This document shows, in pieces, positions 25,101 to 35,590 of a stretch of DNA of 64,000 nucleotides. The number at the start of each line of letters is the position of its first letter. Position 1 is the first letter of the stretch. The translations under genes were made by a program, and so were the position numbers. The notes under the pieces are model-generated. The model did not search any database, was not told where the DNA came from, and worked only from the letters and a program-made list of their open reading frames with translations. Source of the DNA: Micromussa lordhowensis (taxonomy: Eukaryota; Cnidaria; Anthozoa; Scleractinia; Lobophylliidae); NCBI GenBank assembly GCA_964020085.1, contig OZ026602.1, positions 27,951,977-28,015,976 on the forward strand, read 5' to 3'.

Positions 25101-26522
25101 GATGAAAATAATTACAACCGAACAAAATGCCAAAGGCCTTATCTCTCTCTCAATTTGAGACTCTCGATTCACAGGTTTGAGCACGTGACCAAAAGTGTGA
25201 TAAAATCTACTGAATGATTCATTCGCGAACGAAAACTCTCTCCAAGAATGACTTCAACAGTGCTTAGAAATTTGTATGGCTTACACTTTAGAACTTAAGA
25301 CCTCTTGTGTAACGGTGGCCGTATACGTAGTAAGGTCGACAATTTGTTTGTTCGTAGGTACGCGCGAGAATCAATTTCTTTGGCTATACGTTTACTTTGT
25401 AGAACATGCATGTAAACAGCAGCTCACGGCAATCAAGGAATCGTTCGTTTCAGTTGTGTTCAAGTTGTTGGAGAGCCAAGTTGTTTGTCCGTTTAGCCAT
25501 GTTATGTTTGAAAAACACGACGTTGGATGAAAATGTTTAATTGTTTAGCGCGCCGGGGCTTACGAGTCAAGATTGCAACGGATAGCTCGATCAAGCCATC
25601 CGAACAGCAGACAGTTGAGCACGCACCTTACGAACGCCCCAAAATAATTATTTTGAATCGTCCGAACGGCTAGCGATTTTTTTGAACGCACAGCAAGAGC
25701 CGTTCGAACGGCAAGAATTTTTTTCAAACTCACGGCAAGAGCCGTTCGAACAGCAAGGAAGACATTAGACCGACGTTCGGAGGCGTTGCAAATTCAGTAC
25801 GATGAAGCTGAAAACAAACAAACTTTCTGTTTTAATTTGGACTTCACCAATTTGACAACACAGTGCAAACGGAAATCTCTGATACAATAGATAGTACAAC
25901 GACCTCTCGCGAGTAATATATTCCATACTAAACGGTTCAGTGACTCTCGCGAGAAACGAGACTCGTATCGAGAGAAACGAGACTCGTCTCGAGAGAAACG
26001 AGACGCGTCTCGCGAGAAACGAGACGAGAGGTGGTAACTTACATTTGGGCGGTACTGTATTGACATTTAAAAGATCTAACCGATTTCCGTTCTCAGACGG
26101 CTATTAAAGACTATGCCTTTGTTTGTTTCTAGTTCCTAAAAGAGATCACAAATACCTCCTGTGATAAGACAATTAAACAGCCAACTCAGCAGTTTATCAA
26201 AGATCAGGTGCTGCTTTCCCCGGGACCAGTAGTCAGCTACCGAGCCTTCAAGCATGGGAAACGATCAGCTAAAACAATAGCAGAGGAAGAATACGCAAGA
26301 GCCACAGAATCCCTACAAGAAGATGGCTTCGGCCGCGTAGTGGAGTTCAGAATACCCAGGGCACGCGCCCAATGTAAGGTTTTCGTGAAAAGCAAGCCGG
26401 TACCCTGGCCTAACAGCACAACCCTAAGCGATCAACAATACGACAATGCCATTTCAAAGCCTATCCATAGCGACATAACTGCTCCAATGCGTGCTTATTT
26501 ACAAACAAATGACTACATTTAA
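22108..26522 (+). CDS. DUF3987-type helicase/ATPase gene, at least three exons
   Basis: Exons are 22108-22396, 22518-23316 and 26133-26522. The first intron splits the Walker A motif: VGYPGTG joins KSSAIQ at the 22396/22518 junction, phase 1. A Walker B-like strand follows (KGIILSPEVFDVLNKLM), then SILGSTQLLNAAKLV and GLVDRMLIATPLAYRP, as in DUF3987 primase-associated helicase domains. Exon 2 ends ...GIL-TGA-Q before the donor CAG|GTAAGA, so one in-frame TGA (23309-23311) interrupts it. Exon 3 (FLKEITNTSCDKTIKQ) ends at 26520-26522. The long second intron carries a 2.35 kb TIR element. The TGA may be a true stop, a mutation or a sequence error. The role is unknown; such genes recur in invertebrate mobile DNA. 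Confidence 0.7.
23739..23832. repeat. Left subterminal array, CTCGAGACGAG units
   Basis: About four units of 21-23 bp with core GTCTCGTTTCTCTCGAGACG follow the left TIR directly. The matching inverted array is at about 25950-26035, with CTCGAGAGAAACGAGAC. Confidence 0.85.
23868..24130. repeat. Inner left array, CGAACGG units
   Basis: Units of about 40 bp with core TTTTTTCGAACGGTAAAGTC and GAACGGGTGAACGGATGCAA. They resemble the palindromic arrays elsewhere in the window (42850-43390, 46575-46950). Confidence 0.8.
25587..25790. repeat. Inner right array, GCCGTTCGAACGG units
   Basis: Two clear units with core AAGAGCCGTTCGAACGGCAA separated by T-runs, plus decayed neighbours. It is the counterpart of 23868-24130 within the same element. 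Confidence 0.75.
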
Positions 26523-26857
26523 TCTTGGACACCGTAGCCACTAGGATAAGTTGTCTTTCATCAAAAAAAAAAAAACAAAAGTTGTCTTTCATCAAATTAT
26601 TTCATTCATTTTTGCATGTACATGTAATATTCATCGCAATAACTTGAATAGTTAAAAGTACAACCGCCCTAAATTCAAAATATATGTGTTTCGGTTAACG
26701 AGGTGATAGATACCCTCCACCAGTTTTTGTTTATCCTATAAAAGAGCTTTCTTGTATACACAATAAAAATAGTTGCTTGGGTTCGATATGTGTTGAGTTT
26801 TACCATTTGACTGCGATATCACTCGTTAGATACCCCTTGAATTCCACTAAGCATTTG

Positions 26858-27400
26858 ACTGCGCGACTGCGGGAGCATTAGTCATGTACCCATGTAATAG
26901 TCACTTTTTATCCACTGCGGGACTGCGGGAGCACTAGTTCTACACTAGTTCTACACTCATTAACTATTCATATTTATCGACTGCGGGAGTGCAGTACTGC
27001 GGGAGCACTAGTTCTACACTCATTTCATATTCATCCACTACGGGAGTGCGGGACTGCGGGAGCACTAGTTCTACACTCATTTCATATTGATATCTATCCA
27101 CTACGGGAGTGAGGTACTGCGGGAGCGCTAGTTCTACACTCATTTCATATTCATATTTATCCACTACGGGAGTGCGGGAGTGCGGGACTGCGGGAGCACT
27201 AGTTCTACACTCATTTCATATTCATATCTATCCACTACGGGAGTGCGGGACTGCGGGAGCGCTAGTTCTACACTCATTTCATATTCATATTTATCCAATG
27301 CGGGAGCGCGGGACTGCGGGAGCACTAGTTCTACGCTCATTTCATATTCATATTTTTGGAATTTTTATCATCATTGAGCTGACTGCGGGACTGCGGGAGC
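26858..27400. repeat. Minisatellite with GGGACTGCGGGAGCACTAG units
   Basis: About seven units of roughly 60-70 bp. Each contains GGGACTGCGGGAGCACTAGT, TCTACACTCATTTCATATTC and ATCCACTACGGGAGTGC. Length differences come mostly from extra GGGAGTGC steps. Open frames across it are repeat artefacts. The 330 bases between the DUF3987 gene and this array hold only A-rich spacer with an AATAAA near 26762. Confidence 0.9.
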
Positions 27401-27420
27401 AGGCGATTAATGTCACGCAA

Positions 27421-28290
27421 TCGTAGCGGGGTATTCTGAAATTGCTCCCTATTTTCGATACGATTTGATCATCATTTCACTGTGATATCGCCTAGAGTCT
27501 CGAGTTTACTACGATAACAACCTTTCCTTGTTTATAAGTTGAGTGTACATGCTCTAATAATAATGTTCTCTTAATTTGAACACTCTGCGATATCGCGCAC
27601 AAAACGAGCTGATATTGCAGATGGTTAGCTATAACGCAAATTAAGCGCTTCAAAAATGCAATGGAAATCACCCAAAATAATCTGTGTAAATGGGCACAGT
27701 TCAGGGCTCATTGTTTTCATATTTATAGACGCTGACCTGATGTTTGATAATTTCCTCTATTTTGAATGTTGTTTAAAACAAACAACAAAAACAACAAAAC
27801 TTGATTCATTTTTCATTAATTTACAGCCATGAATTTTAGGCTAATAAATTGTCTTACACGTTCACTTCATTATTAAAAATAATTAATGGTAATTGAACTG
27901 AGTGGAGTGCAATTTGGTCTGAAATCATATGCACAAATACAGGACTTGGTCGATCCAAATATTTTATTGATGCAGTACTGAGCTGGCTTTTAAATAAAAA
28001 GCAGAACCGGAAACGCCTTTACATCAAAATATTAAGTTGTACGCGCACGCTATTTTTGGTTACTGGAAAGTTCTACAGTGTAGCGCAAGCGCTCACGAAA
28101 GCGCCGCGACAAACCCGCAAGTTTGACGTGTAACTTCCTCATTGGCTGGAAAAATGATGTGATTTAGAGCAAAAAATGGTGCAATTTGGGAATAAATTGC
28201 ACCAATTTGAGCCAATCAGATTACAGGGACCACCAGGGATTTCAAAATGGAATTAATAAACATTGTAACTTTTTTTACTTTGTGTTTATC
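27421..28290. other. Gene-free stretch with a small foldback
   Basis: No coding signature. A foldback lies at about 28139-28210: CTCATTGGCT at one end, AGCCAATCAG at the other, and a tight hairpin TGGTGCAATTT..AAATTGCACCA at 28167-28194 inside. Confidence 0.45.
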
Positions 28291-28292
28291 AG

Positions 28293-29573
28293 CAATTTAA
28301 GAAAGCAGTTCTTCTTCATGGCCAGCAGAAGCTATGGCCAATAGTATCAACGACGCAACGAGGAAGCATCAGAGGGTATATGGGGATAGCCCTACAACGC
28401 CCTAAGAGAGAGCCAGCTGTAGAATTTGGGGGGCGTATAATGGCTGAAAGAATTCAGCATTATATGTCCCTCAACCCCAAACCTGCTCCACCAATTGAGA
28501 TAGGCAGTTATACATATTATATTTATCTCATGTTCTCTCTTTGGGAATTCAACCCATCGCCGGAATGCTGAACATTATGTTTGTTTCTCAAGCTTCACGA
28601 TGTGCCGAGTGACTTGGTCAGAAAGGCGGGAAAATGTGCCTTCGCCTCACGTGACATTAGAAAGTGTGAGATCATATGCGAATATGAAGGAGAAGTGGTT
28701 ACTATGGAGGAAGCCAAGGCGCGCAAGGAGAGCTATCGGGACGGAGGGAAAGCTTACACCCTTATGGATTTCGACAGTGCAGGTCACCAGATTGCGTGAG
28801 TGCTATTATAAGAGTGTACATAAGCGTGTTTTGAGATGTTTTTATAATTTACTATGTATACCACATTGAAAATTCTGAGGCAAATTGGAAAATAAATGCA
28901 GTTTGGTTTAGATCAGAAATAATTCGAGCATAGTCAATTTAATCAGAGGCGACTCCGAAGGATAAACAGAGGAGTGCTTTTTTATAGTAAAGACAATAAG
29001 ATATACAGTAGGTTACATCTAAATAGACAACTAACTAATGAAGCACAAGTGACCCTTGGACACGCTGCCGCTTGGTACGTTTAACTCGTCATTTGCATCG
29101 TTGCTTCCCTTTTTGCTAAGGGTTCGCCAAAAGAGCTACAAGTCTCGTAAACATAAATTTATAAAGCGATACTACTGCGCACTTAAAAGGACTCATGTGA
29201 TATCTGTTCAGGGAGGATTGTTAGGTACTGATAGACGTATGTACATGTGCTTTAGTACTACATTGTGGAAACCTACTTCAAATAATGAAATGTTTTTCGG
29301 TTCCTGGAAGCACTGTGTAATATTCTCTCTTTTGTATTTTTATTTAGGATTGATCCATATAGAGGCAATATCAGGAGCGAATTACCGTGGGGTGCAACTT
29401 TAAATCACTCAAGGAATAATGCAAATGTTAGGCCCTTCATTGCCAACAAAAACTCAAGATTTCCAAGGTTTTTTTTTGTAGCCCTACACGACATCCCAGA
29501 AACAGAGTTACTATGGGATTACAATGACAAAGAGTGGGCATTGTATTCAAATAGCCAGACCCTTCCCCAGTAA
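28293..29573 (+). CDS. SET-domain protein (lysine methyltransferase-like), at least three exons
   Basis: Exon 28293-about 28505 reads QQFKKAVLLHGQQKLWPIVS and VEFGGRIMAERIQHYMSL. A second exon, about 28590-28797, reads VRKAGKCAFASRDIRK, IICEYEGEVVTMEEAKARKE and YTLMDFDSAGHQIA. It has donor GC|GTGAGT and joins in phase to an exon starting at 29347 (IDPYRGNIRSELPWGATL). The last exon has the SET signature NHSRNNANVRP and the C-terminal ELLWDYND, then a stop at 29573 followed by AATAAA at about 29577 and 29606. The conserved NHS and ELxxDY elements are intact, so catalysis is plausible; the substrate is unknown. It resembles the KMT5A-like SET layout. The first donor is unclear. Confidence 0.75.
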
Positions 29574-29649
29574 CTTAATAAAAAAGTATTGTGTATTTGT
29601 GGAGAATAAAATGAACTTCTCCAGCAGTAAAAAAATATAATAAAGGTTG

Positions 29650-29901
29650 TTAGCCTTCATCATCTGCAGAGTCTTCTTCGCAAGCTAATGAGGCATAAAA
29701 AGCTTGTGCGCGTTCAGATAAATATTTTCGCGCTAAGTTTAAACAATGTTTTTTCACTTGATTATTTACAGGCCTCTGTTCATGTCTCACAGGTACAAGT
29801 AAATCGGAATTCAAATCCGTCATTTGCTTTTTCTTGTAAAACGAAACCATTCTTGGCTTTTCTTTAGTGTCAATTTGTGATTGCGATGTATGTGACAGCT
29901 A
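29650..29901 (-). CDS. Unknown minus-strand terminal exon
   Basis: The minus-strand frame after an acceptor-like TTTTTAG|CTG reads LSHTSQSQIDTKEKPR, then PVRHEQRPVNNQVKKHCL, LARKYLSERAQAFYASL and an acidic end ACEEDSADDEG with a stop at 29650. Composition and the acidic tail look like real protein. It converges on the SET gene. No family recognised. Confidence 0.4.
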
Positions 29902-29934
29902 AAAATGTTGCTTTTTTCTTCAGTTTATACCATA

Positions 29935-30012
29935 TTCACCCGTGTATAAGTCGACCTTTTACAGCCTAAAAATCCGTCCCAAAAATCACCCTCGACTTGT
30001 ACATGGGTCAAA
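29935..30012. repeat. Short foldback, CCGTGTATAAGTCGA / TCGACTTGTACATGGG
   Basis: An inverted repeat of about 17 bp, with 40-50 bp between its arms, begins ACCCGTGTATAAGTCGACC. It is probably a small MITE in the presumed intron of the minus-strand gene. Confidence 0.65.
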
Positions 30013-30150
30013 AACTGGGATAAAAGAAAGTTCAGGACAAATTAGCATCTCGTATGTCAACTAACATCCACTTTTACATGGTACAAGTTACGATGTCGTT
30101 TCCCTGATGGACTTTAGCAGTTCAAGTTAAAATGCTTTAAGAATTATCTC

Positions 30151-30348
30151 CTAACATAAAGCTGAATGTTGTAGATACTCGCTGGCACATTTTTGGAATA
30201 AAGAACTAATATCTGTTGCCAATGCAGTGACAAGTCCCCTCGACGGAAGCCCCCCAACAATTCTAGCTTCGAAAGTCCTCTGCTTAGTAACCTGGCTTTG
30301 AAACCATGCGTGGTTGTTCGGAGAGAGCAATGACGAAGATGAATACAA
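30151..30348 (-). CDS. Unknown minus-strand exon, possible start of the 29650 gene
   Basis: The frame begins MYSSSSLLSPNNHAWF and reads TKQRTFEARIVGGLPSRG, then LATDISSLFQKCASEYL, with a stop at 30151. It could splice to the exon at 29901 through a GTTAGG donor, which is inference. It lies about 300 bp inside a palindromic array and TIR-like end at 30970, as the DUF7869-like gene does in the element at 50155-53228. No family recognised. Confidence 0.3.
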   Translation of the reverse strand: MYSSSSLLSPNNHAWFQSQVTKQRTFEARIVGGLPSRGLVTALATDISSLFQKCASEYLQHSALC

Positions 30349-30669
30349 GGGATTTTACGGTTAGTTCTCCGGAGCGCTACAAGATTAAAACTCCTTTTGA
30401 AAGAAAAGTCACAGAAAGACAGTTCTTAGGAATGGTGTACTAGGAACCAATTTTCAGCATCGAACAATTTGTAGGAATGCACTGTGCTGTCTTGATTCAG
30501 TGACTAAAGCTGAAGGACCGTGGACGTGACATCGCTGGCGATCGCCCTTTTGATCAATCTTTGAACGAAACAGAAACAGAAGACTAAAGGTACATAAGCT
30601 ATCTGTCTCCACATTAAACTTAAGTTGCCTTTTAAGAATAAAACGGCTGTGCATCATTATTTTTCCGTT

Positions 30670-30970
30670 TAAAATTAATTGTATGTTTCCAAATTCAACC
30701 GTTAAACGTTATAAGCTATCCGTTTTTGGACCTTGATCAACTGTTTAACGATTTGAGCTTTCCGTTTATAAATTTTTCTCATCCGTTTAACATGTCAAGC
30801 TATCCGTTTTTGGACTTTGATCAACTGTTTAACGATCTTGGCCATCCGTTTAAACGGTTACGGAGATCGTTTAAAAGTTTCGCCTGACCGTTTACCATTC
30901 GTTTACAATCCGTTTACTTTTAACCGTTTAACGGTAAAGCGTTAGTGTACGTTTTCCCATTCACAGTCAC
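30670..30970. repeat. Palindromic array ending in a right TIR-like terminus
   Basis: Repeated CCGTTTAAACGG-type half and full palindromes (for example ATCCGTTTAAACGGTTACGG at about 30845) run from about 30690 to 30935. They end in GTGTACGTTTTCCCATTCAC followed by AGTCACA. That end is the inverted equivalent of the left ends at 42826 and 50153. Beyond it begins the duplicated block, whose paralogue at 7377 shows the uninterrupted site. Confidence 0.8.
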
Positions 30971-33016
30971 AAATGTCTGATGACTGTTTTAATGTCCAAG
31001 GGGCTCGAAGAGTGCTTGAGCATATTTTGGGAGAAGACGGAGGAAGAACAGAGAGCGCTCATTCTTGACTACCTCTACTTCAACAAGAATATCAAGGAAA
31101 CTGAAAAACTGTTTTACGACTACAAAGTAAATGGGAAAAGTGTTTGCCATGAAGCTTGGAGAAAATGTTATGGTCTAAGTAATTGCAGGTGAGACATCTC
31201 ACGATTTAACACAATTTGTGATGAATCAAGCAACTTGCTAATTTGTCCGACTCTGAGTTGTGTGCTTCAAATTTTGCCTTGCTTTAACGTAAATCACACT
31301 GTTTCAGGTTCTTTAATCTTAAGAAGGACTTTGAAAATGGCTGAACAACAGTGGCAAGTGCACGGCAGGATACAACCCAAGATTGAAAGCATTTCTATCT
31401 ACAAAAACATGGTTTGAGAAATTTGTGAAGTTAATGGCTGACAGTATGCCAAATGAATGCAAAAAGCTCCCACCATCTTGTTTGACGAAAGAAAAAGTCT
31501 ATAGGATGTACGAGGAAGAAATGAAGAACCATCGCAAGGATGGTAAACGCCTCAGGTACAGCCAGTTCCGCAGCATGTGGAAGGCCAATTTTCAAGATGT
31601 TATAATAGCAATGGTATGCTTCAATTGACATTACTGGACCATAAATAGGATTAGCTAAAAATCCTTACCACGCAGTGTAAAATGAACTGTTGATATGCAT
31701 TACTGTTTTAATGTTCATGATGTTATAGGAAGAGGCAGCATCTCCATAACAGACATGCAACAACATAAATAGGCTAGGCCGCAATTAAAGAATACAACTC
31801 TTTTAGCCGCTGTCCGATTTCTGCATTAAAAAAAGTGTACATACTTTCATGGTTGCCGAGATGAGGTCAAAACATTTGTGGATCCGATTTTCAGAAAAGT
31901 GGGTGGTGCTTGGTGAGTCAATTGCCAGACTTCTGTATGTTGACCCCAAGTATTACAGTAATTTACCCCTGGTCATGTATTGTTGATTTTCCAAATGTCA
32001 ATAAAAAAAAGAAAAAGTATTGAACTGTCTAAGCTATTGGAAATAAATGAGAGGTTATGTGTCACTTGTGTTTTTCTGACTTCAGGTAAATCGTTTCACG
32101 AAGTGTGGTGTCTGCACCATGATAAAGGAGCACATCCACAAGTCGAAAGGAAAGGCCCATAGGGTGACTTGGATAGAGAAAAAAAACATTCATCTTCAAC
32201 AGCAAGCGTAAGTGACTCGGATGCACTTCCAATTGTGTTGTTGAATGAATTCACTTTAATTCATTCCATCACAGTACATTGATCTGAAAATACACAGCAT
32301 TTACGATTCTGTCTTCTGCCGCATATGTTGGGGAGACACGATAATAATGACGATGATGATGATGATAATCATTTCAACAAAATCGTTCACTTTCAGCTAA
32401 TCTTCTTAGTATTTAGAAAAACATTTCTGCTTCCCTTGCATCTATTGAACTCAATTTAAACTATGGTGTCTCAAAAAATAACCATTTGTTTTACACTGTT
32501 ATGATAGACGCAAAAGACAAAAGTGTTATGAGCATCAAGAAAAAGCAAGAAAGATGCCTGAGAGATACATGTCTGTCGCCACTGACGGAATGGATTCTTC
32601 CAAGACTAACATCCCTCACTTCAAGGTGAAGTCAAAGGTAAGTTTGTTTCAACACCAACTCTCAAAGTTTCTGAAGAAGGCTGAAAGGTCATTAGTTCAG
32701 ATAATCATGGAATTTGAAAGTAACAAGCAGAATAATATGATGATGTTTGGTAGCATTAATAAATGGTTAGGAATCTTTATGATGGAAATTAACAAAGTCT
32801 GTCTTACGTCCACAGCTGGAAGTAGAACACGCTGAATTTCTGAAAACCCACATAACTGGTGTTTATCTCGTGGACATAATTTGGCCTTGGCTTTTATTGA
32901 TTTACTAAGATTACCTGCTGATGCCAATCCAACCATAAGTGTCTTGTTGACTGTGCTTAAGGATATTGTTGATCAGGTATGTTAAACTGTTATTTGCGCG
33001 TGGATCAGGTTATTTC
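30971..33016 (+). repeat. Duplicated block, copy 2 (partner 7377-9428)
   Basis: See 7377-9428. Copy 2 is joined on its left to the TIR-like terminus at 30970 and on its right to a PHD-type fragment at 33017. Confidence 0.9.
30980..32976 (+). pseudogene. DUF7869-like transposase gene remnant, copy 2
   Basis: The exons correspond to copy 1: 30980-31188, 31308-31613, 32086-32207, 32508-32637 and 32816-32976. The A-run in exon 3 has eight A's and stays in frame (WIEKKNIHLQQQA), unlike copy 1. The last exon starts cleanly with AAG|CTGGAAGTAGAAC and reads VEHAEFLKTHITGVYL; after one indel it reads LAFIDLLRLPADANPT and ISVLLTVLKDIVDQ. The in-frame TGA after FENG is shared with copy 1, and exon 2 has an extra indel near 31370. 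Not functional. Confidence 0.6.
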
Positions 33017-33264
33017 AGGAGTTGCTCCAGAGCTTCGAAGAAGATATGGCCCTGTTCATTGAGAAAGCCTACAGCATTTCAAGAAAAGAAGACCCAGAAA
33101 TTCTTTATGAGTGGAACTGTCCTGTTCACTGCCACTGTAGAATGCCTGACGATGGCAATGAGATGGTGCAATGTATTGCCTGCAAAAGTTGGTTTCACGG
33201 TAAGTGCGGAACGGGTAATTTTAACAGCTTACTTTTGCGGTGTAAACCATGCCAAGATGTGTGA
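33017..33264 (+). CDS. PHD-like zinc finger fragment
   Basis: An open stretch ends at 33264: LLQSFEEDMALFIEKAYS, then CPVHCHCRMPDDGNEM, VQCIACKSWFHGKCG and LLRCKPC. The Cys and His spacing is that of a PHD finger. It resembles the C-terminal tail of Ulp1-PHD proteins such as the one ending at 1520. It is preceded by TTTCAG, so it may be an exon. It ends at the next TIR-like terminus (33262). Partial. Confidence 0.55.
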
Positions 33265-33322
33265 CCTTCCGCTTTTCCGTTAAACGGTATAGAGCGTTTG
33301 TTAACCATTCAGTTGCCGTTTA
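33262..33322. repeat. Left TIR-like terminus with truncated palindromic array
   Basis: TGTGACCTTCCGCTTTTCCG leads into TTAAACGGT and further CGTTT/CCGTTT half-units. It is cut at 33322 by the start of the YR tandem array. Confidence 0.6.
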
Positions 33323-34850
33323 ACTCCTTGAGCGGCAGCCTAGGCTAGAAGTCTGGAGTGATTTAGCACAGGCTACTCTAGCTAGACTGGTCATATTCAA
33401 CAAAAGAAGAGGAGGAGAAGCCTCAAAATTGCTGATTGAAAGCTTCCTTGAGAGACCGCACTGGTCACAAGTTAACAGTACCAAAGTGTTATCATCTCTG
33501 AGTGGCTTTGAAAAAGAGTTGTCCAAAACGTAAGTGGTAGAGGTAGATGTCTTAGACAACGGTGTTTTGTCCTTTTTTTCTTCTGATACCTCGTACTCTT
33601 TAACTGACAGATTATATACCTCCTTTTTGTAGACTAATACAGTGAAAGCTGTTTAGATACGACTTGAGATAACAATGTTTTATTGTAAATGCACTTATTT
33701 AAGTTTTCAGATTTATATGCCTTCTAAGTTTGTTCTATCCTTGTCACCTAACGTGAGTTAAAACTTTTCAACGTCTGGTTTACAAACAAAAAAATTCGGT
33801 TAGAAATCTCCCTTCCCAACAAATTCATGGTAAACTGGAAGTTAAGAACGATACTTCCTAAAGTTGTGAAACTATTTTTTTTTCATAAACAGGCTCGACA
33901 TGGTTGAAATACGTGGCAAAAGAGGCAGAAAGGTACCAGTCATTTTGACCACAGAGATGATCAGTAGCATCAATCTTCTCATCAAGACAAAAAAAGATGT
34001 TGGCATTCCAAACGAAAATCCGTACATATTTGCCAGACCAAGCAGACAATCGTTAGATCACATGCGAGCGTGTGATTGCCTCAGGAAATTTGCAACACAG
34101 TGTGAACCAGTTTTGTCAAACCCAGCAGCTATTACAAGTACCAAGCTGAGGAAACCCATAGCTACCATTTCTCAAGTACGTTCCCTAAAAGAAACAGAGG
34201 TGGACTGGCTAGCAAGACATCTGGGCCATGATATTAGAGTGCATCGGGACTTTTACAGGCTTCACCAATCAACTATTGAAATTGCTAAAGTTAGCAAACT
34301 TCTCCTCACAGTAGATCAAGGTGAAACAAGCAAGTTTGTAGGGAAAACACTGGCAGAAATTGATCTCAATGGTAAGTGGCTTAGGTTTACTTTGAGATCT
34401 CCAGAGGTCAAGAAGATTAAAGCGATTAAAGCGACTACCCCGTGCGGCTGTAGGAAATGGACCTCAGGCGAGTTTATGTTAGGACTTTGTGGGCACTTAA
34501 AGATATTTTCATCTTCAGAGCTTAAGTGTTTTAGCGGCTACCTCGTGCGGGTGCGGATTGGGAGCTTGGGTTTATGTGGGGACATTGTGGGGACTTCAAG
34601 ATAAATGGATCTTCAGAGGTCAAGGAGTTTTGGGTATTTGGATTAATACCTTCCCAAGTCTTAGCGACACCCCGCAACACAATAGCTAAACAGCAAAGTT
34701 AACACCAAAGTTCTTATCTTTTTCAGAAATCCCAGAGCCTGACTTTTGCGAAGGGGATAATGACGATGATGGCGACTACGTCGACGACGATAGTGACAAG
34801 GACTGTGGCAGAGCTAAGGTTGTTCAAGGAAGCTTATCAGGTGTGGATTT
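33322..34850 (+). pseudogene. YR gene, 5'-truncated first copy
   Basis: It starts inside the first coding exon (QPRLEVWSDLAQATLARL, box I NKRRGGEAS) and runs to a GTAAGT donor at 33530. The second exon, 33893-34371, carries box II. The acidic exon starts at 34727 (EIPEPDFCEGDNDDDGD). No zinc-finger part is attached, so it cannot make a whole protein. Confidence 0.75.
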
Positions 34851-35590
34851 GTTTTCCCATTTAACACCTGTCATTTATAAACCCCCAAACTTTTCAAACC
34901 CAGAATTTTTAGACAAACTCGAAAGAACTCTACACAATGTTTTTCTTTTTAAGAAAAAATGCATTTTTATGGGTGACACTGATATAAACACTCTGACCAA
35001 AACGAGTGTCTCTAAGGAATATATTAATTTAATACAATCAGAAGGTTTCAGTCAGCTGATCTTTGAAGCAACACGTATACTGAAAATTCACAAAGTTGCA
35101 TTGATCGTATCTTTACAAATATTTCGACTCCCCGCTCAAGTGGCAGCCTTGCAGTTGAGATTGCAGATCATCTACCGGTCTTTTCTATTTTGTACGATCC
35201 GAAATTTAGTCCTTTTCCTGATTATCTTGAATTCAGAGACTTTCGGGGCTTTGAAAGTGAAAAGTTCAAATTAGATCTACGAAGAGAGAGCTGGGATCCC
35301 ATCTACAAATGCAACGAAGTAAAAGAATGTTATACCAGGTTCCTCCATATTTTTAATAAAGTAAGTAATATACATGCACCGCTTAAAAAAGCCAAAATTA
35401 AACACAAAGCATATAAACCGTGGATTACTTCTGGTTTAAAGAAATCCATGAAAGTTCGAGATAAATTATACAAGAAATGGCTTGTTACTCGAAATTATGT
35501 TTTCCTAACTAAATATAAATTATATCGAAATAAGAAGAGGCAGTGCGAATGTTTTTTATTTGAGTGCTTTCACATTCCTTTTAGTCGCGA
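34849..35590 (+). pseudogene. CR1/L2-like LINE endonuclease fragment (copy 1)
   Basis: It reads VIYKPPNFSNPEFLDKLE and MGDTDINTL, then, after a frameshift near 35080, SCIDRIFTNIS and EIADHLPVFSILYD, then KAYKPWITSGLKKSMKVR and LYKKWL. The IDHIFTN-like and DHLPVF motifs mark the C-terminal part of a CR1/L2-type endonuclease and the linker before the reverse transcriptase. It is inserted at AACACCT directly after the YR acidic exon; the third YR copy lacks it. Confidence 0.75.

Larger units (their letters stand above)
23710..26057. mobile_element. Non-autonomous TIR element with TA flanks, in the DUF3987 intron
   Basis: The left end CAGTACCGCTCAAATGTAAG continues with TTACCACC. It is matched at 26057 by an inverted copy with one difference in 28 bases. 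Both ends are preceded or followed by TA, consistent with a TA target duplication of the Tc1/mariner/pogo type. Inside each end lies an array of short palindromic TCTCGAGACGAG units (about 23739-23832 and 25950-26035). Further inside are arrays of CGTTCGAACGG-type units (23868-24130 and 25587-25790). The middle has no coding sequence. It inserted in an intron, so exon joining could remain possible. Confidence 0.85.

Noticed and set aside
26964..27426. Frames of SSTLISYSYLS repeats on both strands
   Set aside because: Artefact of the GGGACTGCGGGAGC minisatellite.
33900..34604. Single 234-codon recombinase frame
   Set aside because: The last ~75 codons are intron: a GTAAGTGG donor at 34372 and an acceptor before the acidic exon at 34727 give a better gene model. 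The same applies at 37548 and 41195.
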